Of a DNA stretch of 64,000 nt, positions 54,848 through 63,637 are shown in pieces (the first letter of the stretch is position 1; each line of letters begins with the position of its first letter). The notes below the pieces were generated by a model that was not told the origin of the DNA, made no database searches, and was given only the letters and a program-made list of their open reading frames with translations. Location: assembly GCF_011752935.1 (NCBI RefSeq), contig NZ_VWWO01000002.1, forward strand, positions 620,001 to 684,000. The letters run 5' to 3'. A program made the position numbers and the translations under genes. Origin of the DNA: Chitinophaga sp. Cy-1792. Lineage in GTDB: Bacteria > Bacteroidota > Bacteroidia > Chitinophagales > Chitinophagaceae.

Positions 54848-56251
54848 ATGATTGTTGCTGCACAGGAATATAATAGCCGTAGATGGTTGATACTGGCCAT
54901 TCTATCAATAGGTGCGTTTTTGTCGCCATTGGATTTTTTTATTGTTAATGTGGCACTGCCGGATATTAAGCAGGCCTTCGGTGCCACAGATACCGCTTTA
55001 CAGCTGGTAGTGGCGGGGTATGGCCTCACCTATGCTGTGCTGGTGGTCACCGGTGGGCGACTGGGAGATATCTTCGGCCGGAAGCGCGTGTTTATCACCG
55101 GGATGCTGTTGTTTATCATCGCTTCTGCAGCTTGTGCCGGCGCCATCAGTATAACATGGCTGATCGCCGCGCGGGTATTGCAGGGCATGGGTGCCGCCAT
55201 GCTGGCGCCGCAGGTGATCGCCACCATCCGGGTGATATTTCCGCCGGCAGAACAACCACGCGCCATGGGGGTATTCGGGGCGGTATTCGGCCTCGCAGCC
55301 ATTGCCGGACAACTGCTGGGCGGCCTGCTGATCAATGCACATGTATTTGGATATACCTGGCAAAGTGTATTCCTCGTAAACCTGCCGGCAGGGCTGACCT
55401 GTTGTGTGATGGCCTATGCCTGTATGCAGGAAAGCATGGCCGCCGCACGCCCCAGACTGGACATCGGTGGGATGTTGCTGGCCACCCTGACATTATTGTT
55501 ATTCATTTATCCGCTGGTTAAAGGAAGAGAATTGGATTGGCCCTGGTGGATTTTCGCCTGCTTGCTGTTGTCGCTGGTGAGCGGATATATACTGCTACGT
55601 TATGAAGCACTGCTGTTGCGCCGGCAGCAGTCGCCACTGATCTATATTCCACTGCTGCAAGACCCGCATTTCCTGAAAGGAGCCGGGGTGATATATCTGT
55701 ATAATCATACTGCTGCTTTCTTTCTCATTTTTCCTTATTATTTGCAGAATGGGCTACAGCAGGATGCTTTTACGGCAGGACTGGCGGTAATGCCCTATGC
55801 CATCGGGTTTTTCCTGGCGCCGTTGATGAGCCCGCGTAGCGGGCTGACAGCCAGCCAGCTCACTAAAGGTGGTATGCTATTGCTGGCAGGCGGTTTCCTG
55901 GTAAGTTCATTCGCCATGCATGTAGCACCACAGCCGGGCTGGCTGCTCAAGGTTGGTTTGCTGCTGGCCGGTACAGGACATGGTACCGTTATGCCTGCCA
56001 TGCTGCGGCAGATCATGGCAGACGTGGAGGTCGCACTCGCCGGACAGGCAGCAGGAATTATCAGTACAGCCATACAGGTAGGTAGCGTGACAGGTACGGC
56101 GGTCATCGGAACACTGTTCTTTTCATTGCAGGAGCATTTTTCGTATAGCCGTTCCATAGAGATAGCGTTTGTTGCTTTGGCCCTGGTACTGTTTGCAGGA
56201 TATCTGCTGGCAGGTAATTATAGTAATTCTAAAAAGATATCAAATGAATAA
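54848..56251 (+). CDS. MFS transporter, DHA2 (EmrB-like) family
   Basis: The 467-residue protein has about 14 membrane helices with the DHA2 motifs LDFFIVNVALPDI in helix 1, GGRLGDIFGRKRVF in the first cytoplasmic loop and GVFGAVFGLAAIAGQLLGG in helix 5. It is a probable proton-coupled exporter of small molecules. No adaptor or channel gene is adjacent, in contrast to the EmrAB-like operon at 34.6 kb. It overlaps the downstream NTF2-like gene by eight bases, and an AraC regulator is divergent. Confidence 0.92.
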   Translation: MIVAAQEYNSRRWLILAILSIGAFLSPLDFFIVNVALPDIKQAFGATDTALQLVVAGYGLTYAVLVVTGGRLGDIFGRKRVFITGMLLFIIASAACAGAISITWLIAARVLQGMGAAMLAPQVIATIRVIFPPAEQPRAMGVFGAVFGLAAIAGQLLGGLLINAHVFGYTWQSVFLVNLPAGLTCCVMAYACMQESMAAARPRLDIGGMLLATLTLLLFIYPLVKGRELDWPWWIFACLLLSLVSGYILLRYEALLLRRQQSPLIYIPLLQDPHFLKGAGVIYLYNHTAAFFLIFPYYLQNGLQQDAFTAGLAVMPYAIGFFLAPLMSPRSGLTASQLTKGGMLLLAGGFLVSSFAMHVAPQPGWLLKVGLLLAGTGHGTVMPAMLRQIMADVEVALAGQAAGIISTAIQVGSVTGTAVIGTLFFSLQEHFSYSRSIEIAFVALALVLFAGYLLAGNYSNSKKISNE

Positions 56252-56627
56252 TGAAGCAAAGGCCATAGCGATGGTCATGGATTTTCACGTAGCCATAGAA
56301 AAATGGTTTTGCGGAGAAGCGTCTTTGTCGGCAGATCAGCTGCTGCAGTACTTTAGCAGCGATTTTGAAATGACCGGCGCTGCTGGTAAAACGATGAATT
56401 ACCAGGAGCTGGCAGCGTGGCTGCCTAAGGCAAAAGGAGCGAAGCCGGGTATGGTGATACGCGTCAGTCCGCCTGAAGTTTTTAGCACTTTCTGTTATAC
56501 ATTGGTGTATTATGAAGAAACGCAGGAAGTAGGGGAGACGCTGACTACCCGCAGATCATCCGCCATATTCCGGACGGAGAAATACGGCCTGAAATGGTGG
56601 CGGCTGACAGAGGAATGGATATTGTGA
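56244..56627 (+). CDS. NTF2-like (SnoaL/DUF4440-type) small protein
   Basis: The 127-residue protein begins with an amphipathic helix (FHVAIEKWFCGEA) followed by LQYFSSDFEMTG and strands ending in LKWWRLTEEWIL, the pattern of an NTF2-like cone fold. No catalytic residues can be identified. The ATG at 56244 overlaps the end of the transporter gene by eight bases, so the two are co-translated; the protein may act on the transported compound. The longer frame upstream lies inside the transporter and is rejected. Confidence 0.75.
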   Translation: MNNEAKAIAMVMDFHVAIEKWFCGEASLSADQLLQYFSSDFEMTGAAGKTMNYQELAAWLPKAKGAKPGMVIRVSPPEVFSTFCYTLVYYEETQEVGETLTTRRSSAIFRTEKYGLKWWRLTEEWIL

Positions 56628-56695
56628 TGTCGCTGAAAGTGGCTGCTATGGCTGGATTGTAGTCGCTGTGGTCATCTGCCCGAAGGGCGGGGAAA

Positions 56696-56745
56696 GCAAA
56701 CAGATAACCATCATATACAACCAATTTTGATGGTTATCTGTTTGC
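56696..56745. repeat. 18-bp perfect inverted repeat without a T-run
   Basis: GCAAACAGATAACCATCA (56696-56713) pairs with TGATGGTTATCTGTTTGC (56728-56745), loop of 14 bases. No T-run follows. Just upstream (about 56678-56690) lies GCCCGAAGGGC, the same core as in the palindrome at 21170. It may be an intergenic repeat or a transcript-stabilising hairpin after the transporter operon. Confidence 0.7.
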
Positions 56746-56771
56746 AGTATAATACAGGCAGATGATAAGTC

Positions 56772-56803
56772 TTGTTTTTAAAAAGAAAAATATATTATAT
56801 TTG
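56772..56803 (+). promoter_or_regulatory. Candidate promoter of the ROK kinase gene
   Basis: TTG (56772-56774), a 21-base spacer and TATATTTG (56796-56803), which fits the TAnnTTTG -7 box, lie 46 bases before the ATG. Confidence 0.55.
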
Positions 56804-56810
56804 TCCTCAT

Positions 56811-56828
56811 CGCTAAAACGATTTAGCG
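56811..56828. promoter_or_regulatory. LacI-family-type operator
   Basis: CGCTAAAACGATTTAGCG has seven-base perfect arms (CGCTAAA and TTTAGCG) around ACGA and contains the AAnCGnTT centre typical of LacI/GalR-family operators. It sits eight bases after the -7 box, at or just past the predicted transcription start, where a repressor would block transcription. No LacI-type regulator gene lies in this window. Confidence 0.6.
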
Positions 56829-56849
56829 TTTAACAGTCTTAAATAATAT

Positions 56850-57731
56850 ATGAAAAATTCCATGGCGGTTGGAGTGGATGTAGGCGGGTCGCATATTACA
56901 GCGGCATTGGTGGATCTGGAAAACAGATCGGTTATTGAAAAAACCTGGCGCAGAGAGCGTGTAAATTCTAAGGGCACTACTACAGAAATCGTGGATGCCT
57001 GGGCAGCAGTTATCCTTGATGTAGCTGCCGGACTACCACATCAACCTGTCATTATCGGTATAGGCATGCCTGGCCCTTTTAATTATGAAGAAGGGATCAG
57101 TCTGATGCAGAACCAGGATAAATACGACGCTTTATATGGCCTCAACGTCAGAGAGCTGCTGGCAGCAAAGCTCAACACTGAGCCTCAGCAGATCCGCTTC
57201 ATCAATGATGCGGGCTGTTTCCTGCAAGGGGAAGCTTTCAGTGGCGCCGCCAGAGGCTTTAAAAGTGCCATCGGACTTACCCTGGGAACCGGTTTAGGCT
57301 CCGCCACCTTCGATGGCCACATCGCCAGAGACGCCGACCGCTGGTGTACTCCTTTTAAAGACAGCATTGCTGAAGAATATATTTCCTCCCGCTGGTTTAT
57401 CAACAGGTATGCCGCTGTTAGCGGAAATGCAGTTAAAGATGTGAAAGCCCTGACGGAACTGATAGGTGCCGATCCCCGCATCCTGGATATCTTCCAGGAA
57501 TTCGGTACTAACCTGGGAACCTTCCTGGTACCTTTTATTCAGGAAGAACAACCTGAAATAGTAATCCTGGGTGGCAATATCTCCAATGCCGCTGACCTGT
57601 TCTTCCCTGCGGTAACCGCAGTGCTGGCGCAGCATAATATTCACATCCCGATCCGTACCGCTCAGCTGGGCGAATCTGCCGCGATCATAGGCGCTGCCAG
57701 CGTATGGTACGACGAAACTGTAGACGTTTAA
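56850..57731 (+). CDS. ROK-family protein, probable sugar kinase
   Basis: The 293-residue cytoplasmic protein has the phosphate-1 motif VGVDVGGSHITAALV (about 7-21), the catalytic Asp120 in FINDAGCFLQGE, and the adenosine motif EIVILGGNISNA. The usual ROK zinc site, CxCGxxGCxE, is missing: the region near residues 160-180 reads WCTPFKDSIAEE. A kinase acting on glucose or a related sugar is likely, but the zinc motif loss makes the substrate uncertain. It starts the sugar locus under a LacI-type operator. A hairpin terminator separates it from the oxidoreductase gene. Confidence 0.88.
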   Translation: MKNSMAVGVDVGGSHITAALVDLENRSVIEKTWRRERVNSKGTTTEIVDAWAAVILDVAAGLPHQPVIIGIGMPGPFNYEEGISLMQNQDKYDALYGLNVRELLAAKLNTEPQQIRFINDAGCFLQGEAFSGAARGFKSAIGLTLGTGLGSATFDGHIARDADRWCTPFKDSIAEEYISSRWFINRYAAVSGNAVKDVKALTELIGADPRILDIFQEFGTNLGTFLVPFIQEEQPEIVILGGNISNAADLFFPAVTAVLAQHNIHIPIRTAQLGESAAIIGAASVWYDETVDV

Positions 57732-58051
57732 TTTTTATAGATACGATTTTGTCCTGTTCTTTAGGATAATTATTAGCCTTACTAATGCACAACGCCCTGT
57801 CGCAAAACGGGGCGTTGCTGTTTTCGCCACTCATCACATTTTTTGTAGCCGGACTTGCAAATGCAAATCCCGGCTGCTATCTTACTTCCTCATTTCCGTA
57901 TAGTCTGCACATATTATTGCTCCTGCAACAGGGGCTGGCTTTGTATTGTATAATACAGTGAACTGATGTTGTTGGTAAATTTATTCAACCTGTTTATAAC
58001 GGTATTGCATACACGTAATGCAAAAAGTATATCTATTCTAATATAAACGCT
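57732..58051 (+). promoter_or_regulatory. Intergenic region with terminator and a palindromic site
   Basis: The first 95 bases hold the ROK gene terminator. The remainder is AT-rich and must hold the promoter of the oxidoreductase/DUF1080 operon. TTGCAT-ACACGTA-ATGCAA (58005-58023) is a perfect six-base inverted repeat with a nearly symmetric ACGT centre, 28 bases before the ATG, and could be an operator. I see no clear TAnnTTTG box and no gene. Confidence 0.5.
57791..57824 (+). terminator. Intrinsic terminator after the ROK gene
   Basis: AACGCCCTGT (57791-57800) pairs with ACGGGGCGTT (57807-57816), with one G-T pair; TTTT follows after four bases. Confidence 0.75.
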
Positions 58052-59323
58052 ATGGCAAATCAAAACAGTAATTCAAGGCGCTCATTCATCCGGAACTCAC
58101 TGGGTGCTATTGCTGCTTTTACTATCGTGCCACGACATGTACTCGGTCGTGGATACCTTGCTCCCAGTGACCAGCTCACCAAAGCAGTGATTGGTACCGG
58201 TAACATGGGACGTGGACATTTTGGCTACGCAGGAACCCGCGTAGTAGCCATCTGTGATGTTGACCGCAGTCATATCCAGCTCGCAATGGACCAGCTGAAA
58301 GACAAATCTGTAAAAACGTTTACAGATTACCGTGAGGTAATACAATTACCGGAAGTAGACATTGTACATATCGCTACACCGCCGCACTGGCACGGTATCA
58401 TCGCAGCCGATGCCGCCCGCGCAGGAAAAGATATCTGGTGTGAGAAACCCATGACAGCCACCATAGGAGAAGGTAAACGCCTCGTGGAAGCTGTACAGCA
58501 ACATGGCCGCATCTTCCGCCTCAATACCTGGTTCCGCTTCGAAGATAACTTCTATGGCATGGGAACCACCGTGAAACCTATTAAGAAACTGGTGGAAAGC
58601 GGCCTCCTGGGATGGCCCCTGAAAGTTACCATCAGCAAACATACCGGCTTCGACTGGAAATTCTACTGGGTAGGTAAAACCAATCTCCCCGAAATGCCCG
58701 TACCTAAAGAACTCGACTACGATATGTGGCTGGGACCAGCGCCCTACAAGCCTTACAGCGCCCATCGCGTACACCAGACCTTCCGCGGCTACTGGGATTA
58801 TGATGGCGGCGGACTCGGCGACATGGGGCAGCATTATATCGACCCGGTACAATACTTCCTCGGAAAAGATAATACCAGCCCCGTAAAAGTAGAAGTGGAC
58901 GCACCGCAGCAACACCCCGATGCAGTAGGCACCTGGCGCCGTATTACCTATACCTATGCTGATGGTTGTCAGATCATCCTGGATGGGGAAGGTAAAGACG
59001 AAAAAGCAGCCTACATAGAAGGACCTAATGGTAAACTCTATCCTGGCTTTAAATCCACGATCCCGGACCTGGAAAGAAAACTGGCCTCCTTCCCTGACCC
59101 GGCGCCACAACAAACTGATTTTGCAGAAGCAGTAAGACTACGCCGCAAATTTGCACTCAACGAAGAAAACGGACACCGTTCTGCTACCCTGGTAAATATG
59201 GGTAAGGTCGCACTGCGACTAAACCGTTCACTGGAATTTGATCCGGTGAAACAGGAGTTTATCAATGATGCAGGCGCCAATGCACTGATTTATCAGCCTA
59301 TGCGCGGCCCATGGACTATCTGA
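58052..59323 (+). CDS. Gfo/Idh/MocA-family oxidoreductase with Tat signal
   Basis: The 423-residue protein has a twin-arginine signal (SRRSFIRNSLGAIAAF, residues 8-23), so it is exported folded, with its cofactor. The Rossmann fold (GTGNMGRGHFG near 48-58) and the EKP motif (Glu131-Lys132-Pro133; WCEKPMT) define the Gfo/Idh/MocA family; the C-terminal domain has the conserved GGGLGDMGQHYIDPVQYFLG. Exported members oxidise sugar 3-hydroxyls to 3-keto sugars. The adjacent DUF1080 protein 19 bases downstream fits the second step of such a pathway. The true substrate is not known. Confidence 0.92.
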   Translation: MANQNSNSRRSFIRNSLGAIAAFTIVPRHVLGRGYLAPSDQLTKAVIGTGNMGRGHFGYAGTRVVAICDVDRSHIQLAMDQLKDKSVKTFTDYREVIQLPEVDIVHIATPPHWHGIIAADAARAGKDIWCEKPMTATIGEGKRLVEAVQQHGRIFRLNTWFRFEDNFYGMGTTVKPIKKLVESGLLGWPLKVTISKHTGFDWKFYWVGKTNLPEMPVPKELDYDMWLGPAPYKPYSAHRVHQTFRGYWDYDGGGLGDMGQHYIDPVQYFLGKDNTSPVKVEVDAPQQHPDAVGTWRRITYTYADGCQIILDGEGKDEKAAYIEGPNGKLYPGFKSTIPDLERKLASFPDPAPQQTDFAEAVRLRRKFALNEENGHRSATLVNMGKVALRLNRSLEFDPVKQEFINDAGANALIYQPMRGPWTI

Positions 59324-59342
59324 TCTCACTAAAATCTATCTC

Positions 59343-62300
59343 ATGAAAAAAATCACACTCGCTATATGCCTGCTGATCAGCTGCTGTACTGCCTTTGCGC
59401 AACCAGCTCCCGACCAGCGCGCATTTCATACCAAAGTTGCGGACATCCTGGCGTTGTTCCCGGCTACCAATGCCCAGGTACTCAATACCAATATGGAAAC
59501 GATCGCCGGCCTCGGCGAGGAAGGCCTCGTTCAGATGGCCGCCATGCTGGCTGATCCCGGAAAAGGTGACAATACAAAAATGGAATATGCCCTTGCCGGT
59601 TACGCCTTCTATGTTACCCAGCCAGGCAGGGAAGCCCTAAGAAGTACTGCCAGCAATGCTTTTGCTAAAGCACTTGCCAATGCTTCCAATCCGGAAACAA
59701 AAGCATTCCTCATCCGTGAGCTGCAAGCCACCGGCAACGCCGCCGCTGTAAATGTGCTCATTCCTTACCTGAAAGATGCGCGCCTCTGTGATCCTGCTGC
59801 GAGAGCCCTGGTGAAAATTGCCGCCCCTGAAGGTGTGAAAGCTATCGCAGATGCACTGCCTGCTGCCGATGCTGCTGCTAAAATCACGCTCACCGAGGCT
59901 TTGGGAGATGCTAAATATGCGCCTGCAACGCCGGCACTGATCGCGCAGTTAACCGGTGCTGAACCTAAACTGGCGAAAGTCACCAATTATGCGCTGGCAG
60001 AAATTGCTGCCCCTGCCGCCGCTGCTCCGCTGAAAGCCGCTGCCGCAAAGGCAGACTACCGCTATGATGTAACCAATGCTACCGCATCTTATATCACTTA
60101 TATCAATCACCTCTCCGACAAAAAACAGGCAGACCTCCTGGCACAGGGACTGATGGCGGCAACGAAAACGCCTGCCCGCGAAAATGCATATGTTGCCGGT
60201 CTGGATTTATACGCTGCCAACAATGGCGGAAAAGGTATCAATACCTATATCCTGGCGGCTACGGATGCCCGTGCACGTGTGAAAAATGCCGGCTGGAAAC
60301 TAATTGCTGCCAATGCTGATGCGGTGTCTAAGCCACAACAGGCACAGGTGCTGACCTTACTCCGTACTGCCGACAACGTTACCAAAGCGGCTGCGCTCCG
60401 CCTGCTGGCTGATAATAAGGTTACCTGGGCACTGGCTGAAGAAACAGCACTGATAAAAGATAAAGATCCATTGGTGAGTACCGCAGCCATCGATGCTGCC
60501 GGCCGCACCGGCGGAACCGCTGCACTGCCGCAGCTGCTGGCTGCGCTGAATACCAGCGATGCTGCCACCGTAAAGGCGGTACAAAATGCGATGCTCATCA
60601 TGCCGGGTAATACTGTCGTCTCTTCGGCTGCAGCTGCCTATAGTGGCCTGACGCCGGAAGGAAAGGCGGCGGTGATCGCACTGCTGGCGGCCAGGAAATC
60701 TGCAGAGAATGCTGGCATCGTACTGGAGGCTGCCAAAGGCGCCGATCCGTTACGCAGTGCCGCTTTCGAGGCCCTGCCAGCGGTGAGCAGCGGCAACGAT
60801 TTATCTGCCTTAAATAATCTCCTGATAAATGCTGGCAATAATAAAGAAATAACGGCTGTACAACAGGCGATCATCAATACCGGTATCCCTGCCGCACAGG
60901 TGCAATCCCTGATGGCACAGGCGCCGAAAGATAAGCAGGCAGCCTATTTTAAAATACTGGCTGGACTCTCGGATAAAAATTCCCTACAGACCATCCTGAC
61001 TGGATTTAATAACGGTAACGAACAAACGAAGTCGGAAGCTATCGGCGCATTAGCCGCCTGGACAAACACCGATGCTGCTCCTATGCTGCTGGACATCGCC
61101 AGAAACCCGGCGAATAAAGGATTACAAGACCAGGCCCTGACAGGGTACATCGGCATTGCAGCAAAAAATAAGCTCCCTGCTGATCAGAAAGTGCTGATGC
61201 TGCGTAATGCACTCGAACTCACCAGCACCGCAGCCGTACAGCAAAAGGCACTGAAAACACTGGCCAGCTGCAAAACCTATGGCGCTTTATTGCTGGCAGG
61301 CAATTACCTGGATAACGCCGCTGTAAAATCAGAAGCGGCTGAAACAGTGATGAACATTGCGCTGGCGGATAAATCCTTCAACGGTACTACGGTAAAAAAC
61401 CTGCTGGAAAAAGCATCGGCTAACCTCAGCAGCGGTGATGCAGATTATCAGCGCCAGTCGATCCGTAAATACATCGCGGAAATGCCTGCCGGAGAAGGTT
61501 TCGTGCCTATGTTCAATGGTACTGACCTCAGCGGCTGGAAAGGCCTGGTAGAAAATCCTATCGCCAGAGCTAAGATGACGGAGAAAACGCTGAATGCCGC
61601 ACAGGCCAAAGCCAATGAAACCATGCGCAAAGGCTGGGTAGTGAAAGATGGACTGCTCGTGTTTACCGGCGAAGGTGATAATCTCTGTACAGAAAAAAAA
61701 TATGGCGACTTTGAAATGCTGGTAGACTGGAAGATTACTGCCCAGGGTGATGCCGGCATTTACCTGCGCGGATCGCCACAGGTGCAGATCTGGGATACTT
61801 CCCGCAGAAATGTGGGCGCAGAAGTAGGCAGCGGTGGACTTTACAACAACCAGACCCACCAGAGCAAACCACTGGTGCTGGCAGATAACGCCATCGGTGA
61901 ATGGAACCATTTCCGTATTATCATGAAAGGAGACCGTGTAACGGTTTATCTCAATGGTCAGCTGGTAACAGACAATACCATCCTCGAAAACTACTGGGAC
62001 CGCGGCCTGCCTATCTTCCCGGAAGAACAGATTGAATTGCAGGCGCATGGCACCTATGTGGCTTACCGCGATCTCTATATCAAAGAACTGCCACGCCCTG
62101 TTGCTTATACGCTGAACGACGAAGAGAAAAAAGCAGGCTATAAAGTACTGTTTGATGGTACCAACATGCATAACTGGACAGGCAATACCAAAGATTATAT
62201 CATGGAAGATGGTAACCTGGTAATTCGTCCTTCAGATGATGGTGGTCACGGTAACCTGTATACGAAAGATGAATACAAGGATTTTTCTTTCCGTTTTGAG

Positions 62301-62711
62301 TTTCAGCTGACACCAGGCGCCAACAATGGTTTGGGCGTACATGCGCCATTAACTGGTGATGCTGCCTATGTAGGTATGGAATTACAGATACTGGACAATG
62401 AAGCAGATATCTATAAGAGTCTGCATGAATACCAGTACCATGGCTCCGTTTATGGTGTCATTCCTGCAAAGCGTGGCTTCCTGAAGCCGGTAGGAGAGTG
62501 GAACTATGAAGAAGCAATCGTACAGGGAACACATATAAAAGTGATCCTGAACGGTGAAGTCATCCTCGACGGTGATATCGCGGATGCCCGCGACCATGGT
62601 ACCTTAGATCATAAAGATCATCCTGGTCTGAAAAATGAAACAGGGCACATCGGATTTTTAGGACATGGTAGTGTGGTGAAGTTTAGAAATATTCGTGTGA
62701 AGACGTTATAA
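59343..62711 (+). CDS. HEAT-repeat protein with two DUF1080 (3-keto-disaccharide hydrolase) domains
   Basis: The 1122-residue protein has a signal peptide ending in AFAQ (about residue 20), then about 690 residues of Ala-rich helical repeats (HEAT-like) and two tandem DUF1080 domains (about 715-915; FVPMFNGTDLSGWKGLV, and about 925-1120; YKVLFDGTNMHNWTGN). DUF1080 belongs to the concanavalin-like fold and hydrolyses or binds 3-keto glycosides. The second domain has GLGVHAPLTGDAAYVGMELQ and the first has AGIYLRGSPQVQIWD. Ala-rich HEAT may give protein contact or a scaffold. It is last in the operon after the oxidoreductase and probably acts on its product. Confidence 0.9.
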   Translation: MKKITLAICLLISCCTAFAQPAPDQRAFHTKVADILALFPATNAQVLNTNMETIAGLGEEGLVQMAAMLADPGKGDNTKMEYALAGYAFYVTQPGREALRSTASNAFAKALANASNPETKAFLIRELQATGNAAAVNVLIPYLKDARLCDPAARALVKIAAPEGVKAIADALPAADAAAKITLTEALGDAKYAPATPALIAQLTGAEPKLAKVTNYALAEIAAPAAAAPLKAAAAKADYRYDVTNATASYITYINHLSDKKQADLLAQGLMAATKTPARENAYVAGLDLYAANNGGKGINTYILAATDARARVKNAGWKLIAANADAVSKPQQAQVLTLLRTADNVTKAAALRLLADNKVTWALAEETALIKDKDPLVSTAAIDAAGRTGGTAALPQLLAALNTSDAATVKAVQNAMLIMPGNTVVSSAAAAYSGLTPEGKAAVIALLAARKSAENAGIVLEAAKGADPLRSAAFEALPAVSSGNDLSALNNLLINAGNNKEITAVQQAIINTGIPAAQVQSLMAQAPKDKQAAYFKILAGLSDKNSLQTILTGFNNGNEQTKSEAIGALAAWTNTDAAPMLLDIARNPANKGLQDQALTGYIGIAAKNKLPADQKVLMLRNALELTSTAAVQQKALKTLASCKTYGALLLAGNYLDNAAVKSEAAETVMNIALADKSFNGTTVKNLLEKASANLSSGDADYQRQSIRKYIAEMPAGEGFVPMFNGTDLSGWKGLVENPIARAKMTEKTLNAAQAKANETMRKGWVVKDGLLVFTGEGDNLCTEKKYGDFEMLVDWKITAQGDAGIYLRGSPQVQIWDTSRRNVGAEVGSGGLYNNQTHQSKPLVLADNAIGEWNHFRIIMKGDRVTVYLNGQLVTDNTILENYWDRGLPIFPEEQIELQAHGTYVAYRDLYIKELPRPVAYTLNDEEKKAGYKVLFDGTNMHNWTGNTKDYIMEDGNLVIRPSDDGGHGNLYTKDEYKDFSFRFEFQLTPGANNGLGVHAPLTGDAAYVGMELQILDNEADIYKSLHEYQYHGSVYGVIPAKRGFLKPVGEWNYEEAIVQGTHIKVILNGEVILDGDIADARDHGTLDHKDHPGLKNETGHIGFLGHGSVVKFRNIRVKTL

Positions 62712-62722
62712 GTTATTTGTTT

Positions 62723-62771
62723 CCCCGAAATCAAGAAGGGCTGCCAACGGCAGCCCTTCTTGATTTCGGGG
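62723..62771. terminator. 23-bp perfect hairpin between convergent genes
   Basis: The arms 62723-62745 and 62749-62771 are perfectly complementary (CCCCGAAATCAAGAAGGGCTGCC and its complement) around an AAC loop. It separates the DUF1080 gene and the MtfA-like gene and can end transcripts from both sides. A 20-base perfect palindrome ATTTTCAGCG-CGCTGAAAAT (62773-62792) follows directly. Confidence 0.85.
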
Positions 62772-62813
62772 GATTTTCAGCGCGCTGAAAATTCCCCAGC
62801 CCCCCGGAAAAAA

Positions 62814-63614
62814 TTAAAACGCAGTTTCCGGATGCTGATGATTGGCAGCAGGATTCTGCTGGAAAATCTTACACAGCATGGCGTACAATTCCGGGTGCTT
62901 TTCCGCCAGTAAATCCGGGCGTTCGAAGAAGTATTCAGAGATAACGGCAAAGAATTCTCCTTCATTGGTAGCGCCATAAGGATTGATGTCGGTATGCCCG
63001 GACATCATTTGCTGTATCGTCTGATGCACCAGTTTCATCCATGGAATGCTGTAGCTGTGTTCAATGAGGTTGCGTGGCAATCCATCTACATAGCCGTCAG
63101 ACTTATCGAGCAGGTGTACGAATTCATGGATGGCGGTATTACTTTTGTCGGTGGTGTTGGAGAAGCCTTCCCGCAATGCATTTTTCGACAGGGCCATCTG
63201 GCCGTTGAGTGGGCCGCTGCCTACCATACCGAGGATATTCCTGCGGTTACCTTCGTATTGATAGCTCTCATCAAAGGTATCCGGGTAGAGGATCACATTG
63301 GTAAGATTGAAATATTCCCAGTCTTTAAACCCGAAGATCGGGATGATGGCGCTGGCGGCTACCAGCACGCGGTCCAGCGGTTCTACGGTCGTATGCACTC
63401 CTTCGATGGTCGTGCGTTTCAGGAATTTGGTTACCTTTTCCTCAAAGCGTACCTTATCTGCGTCGTCCAGTTGCTGATAGTAGCGTACATTGTCCTGCAG
63501 CAGCGACCGGTAAGTGTCGGGAACTGCGGCGTGTAACGTTCTTCTACGTGAGAAGATGTTGTAAATATAGCCGATGAGTATCAGCCCCATCATAATTAAT
63601 CCAAACAAAACCAT
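62814..63614 (-). CDS. MtfA-like zinc metallopeptidase
   Basis: The 266-residue protein has an N-terminal membrane helix (about 2-20), the zinc motif AIHEFVHLLD (His163, Glu164, His167) and a third-ligand region EGEFFAVISEYFFERP. The order and spacing match the MtfA/M90 family. E. coli MtfA modifies control of glucose uptake by way of Mlc and has weak peptidase activity; the Bacteroidota version is membrane-anchored and its substrate is unknown. Followed upstream, on the same strand, by the M28 peptidase gene 23 bases away, so they may be co-transcribed. Confidence 0.9.
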   Translation of the reverse strand: MVLFGLIMMGLILIGYIYNIFSRRRTLHAAVPDTYRSLLQDNVRYYQQLDDADKVRFEEKVTKFLKRTTIEGVHTTVEPLDRVLVAASAIIPIFGFKDWEYFNLTNVILYPDTFDESYQYEGNRRNILGMVGSGPLNGQMALSKNALREGFSNTTDKSNTAIHEFVHLLDKSDGYVDGLPRNLIEHSYSIPWMKLVHQTIQQMMSGHTDINPYGATNEGEFFAVISEYFFERPDLLAEKHPELYAMLCKIFQQNPAANHQHPETAF

Positions 63615-63637
63615 CTTATCCCAATTTTACGTTCTAT

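Noticed and set aside
54765..54929. N-terminal extension of the AraC regulator
   Set aside because: The extra residues overlap the divergent transporter start and have no similarity to AraC proteins; the ATG at 54764 fits the cupin domain.
56169..56243. Upstream extension of the NTF2-like gene
   Set aside because: It lies in another frame inside the MFS transporter gene and its residues are hydrophobic shadow.
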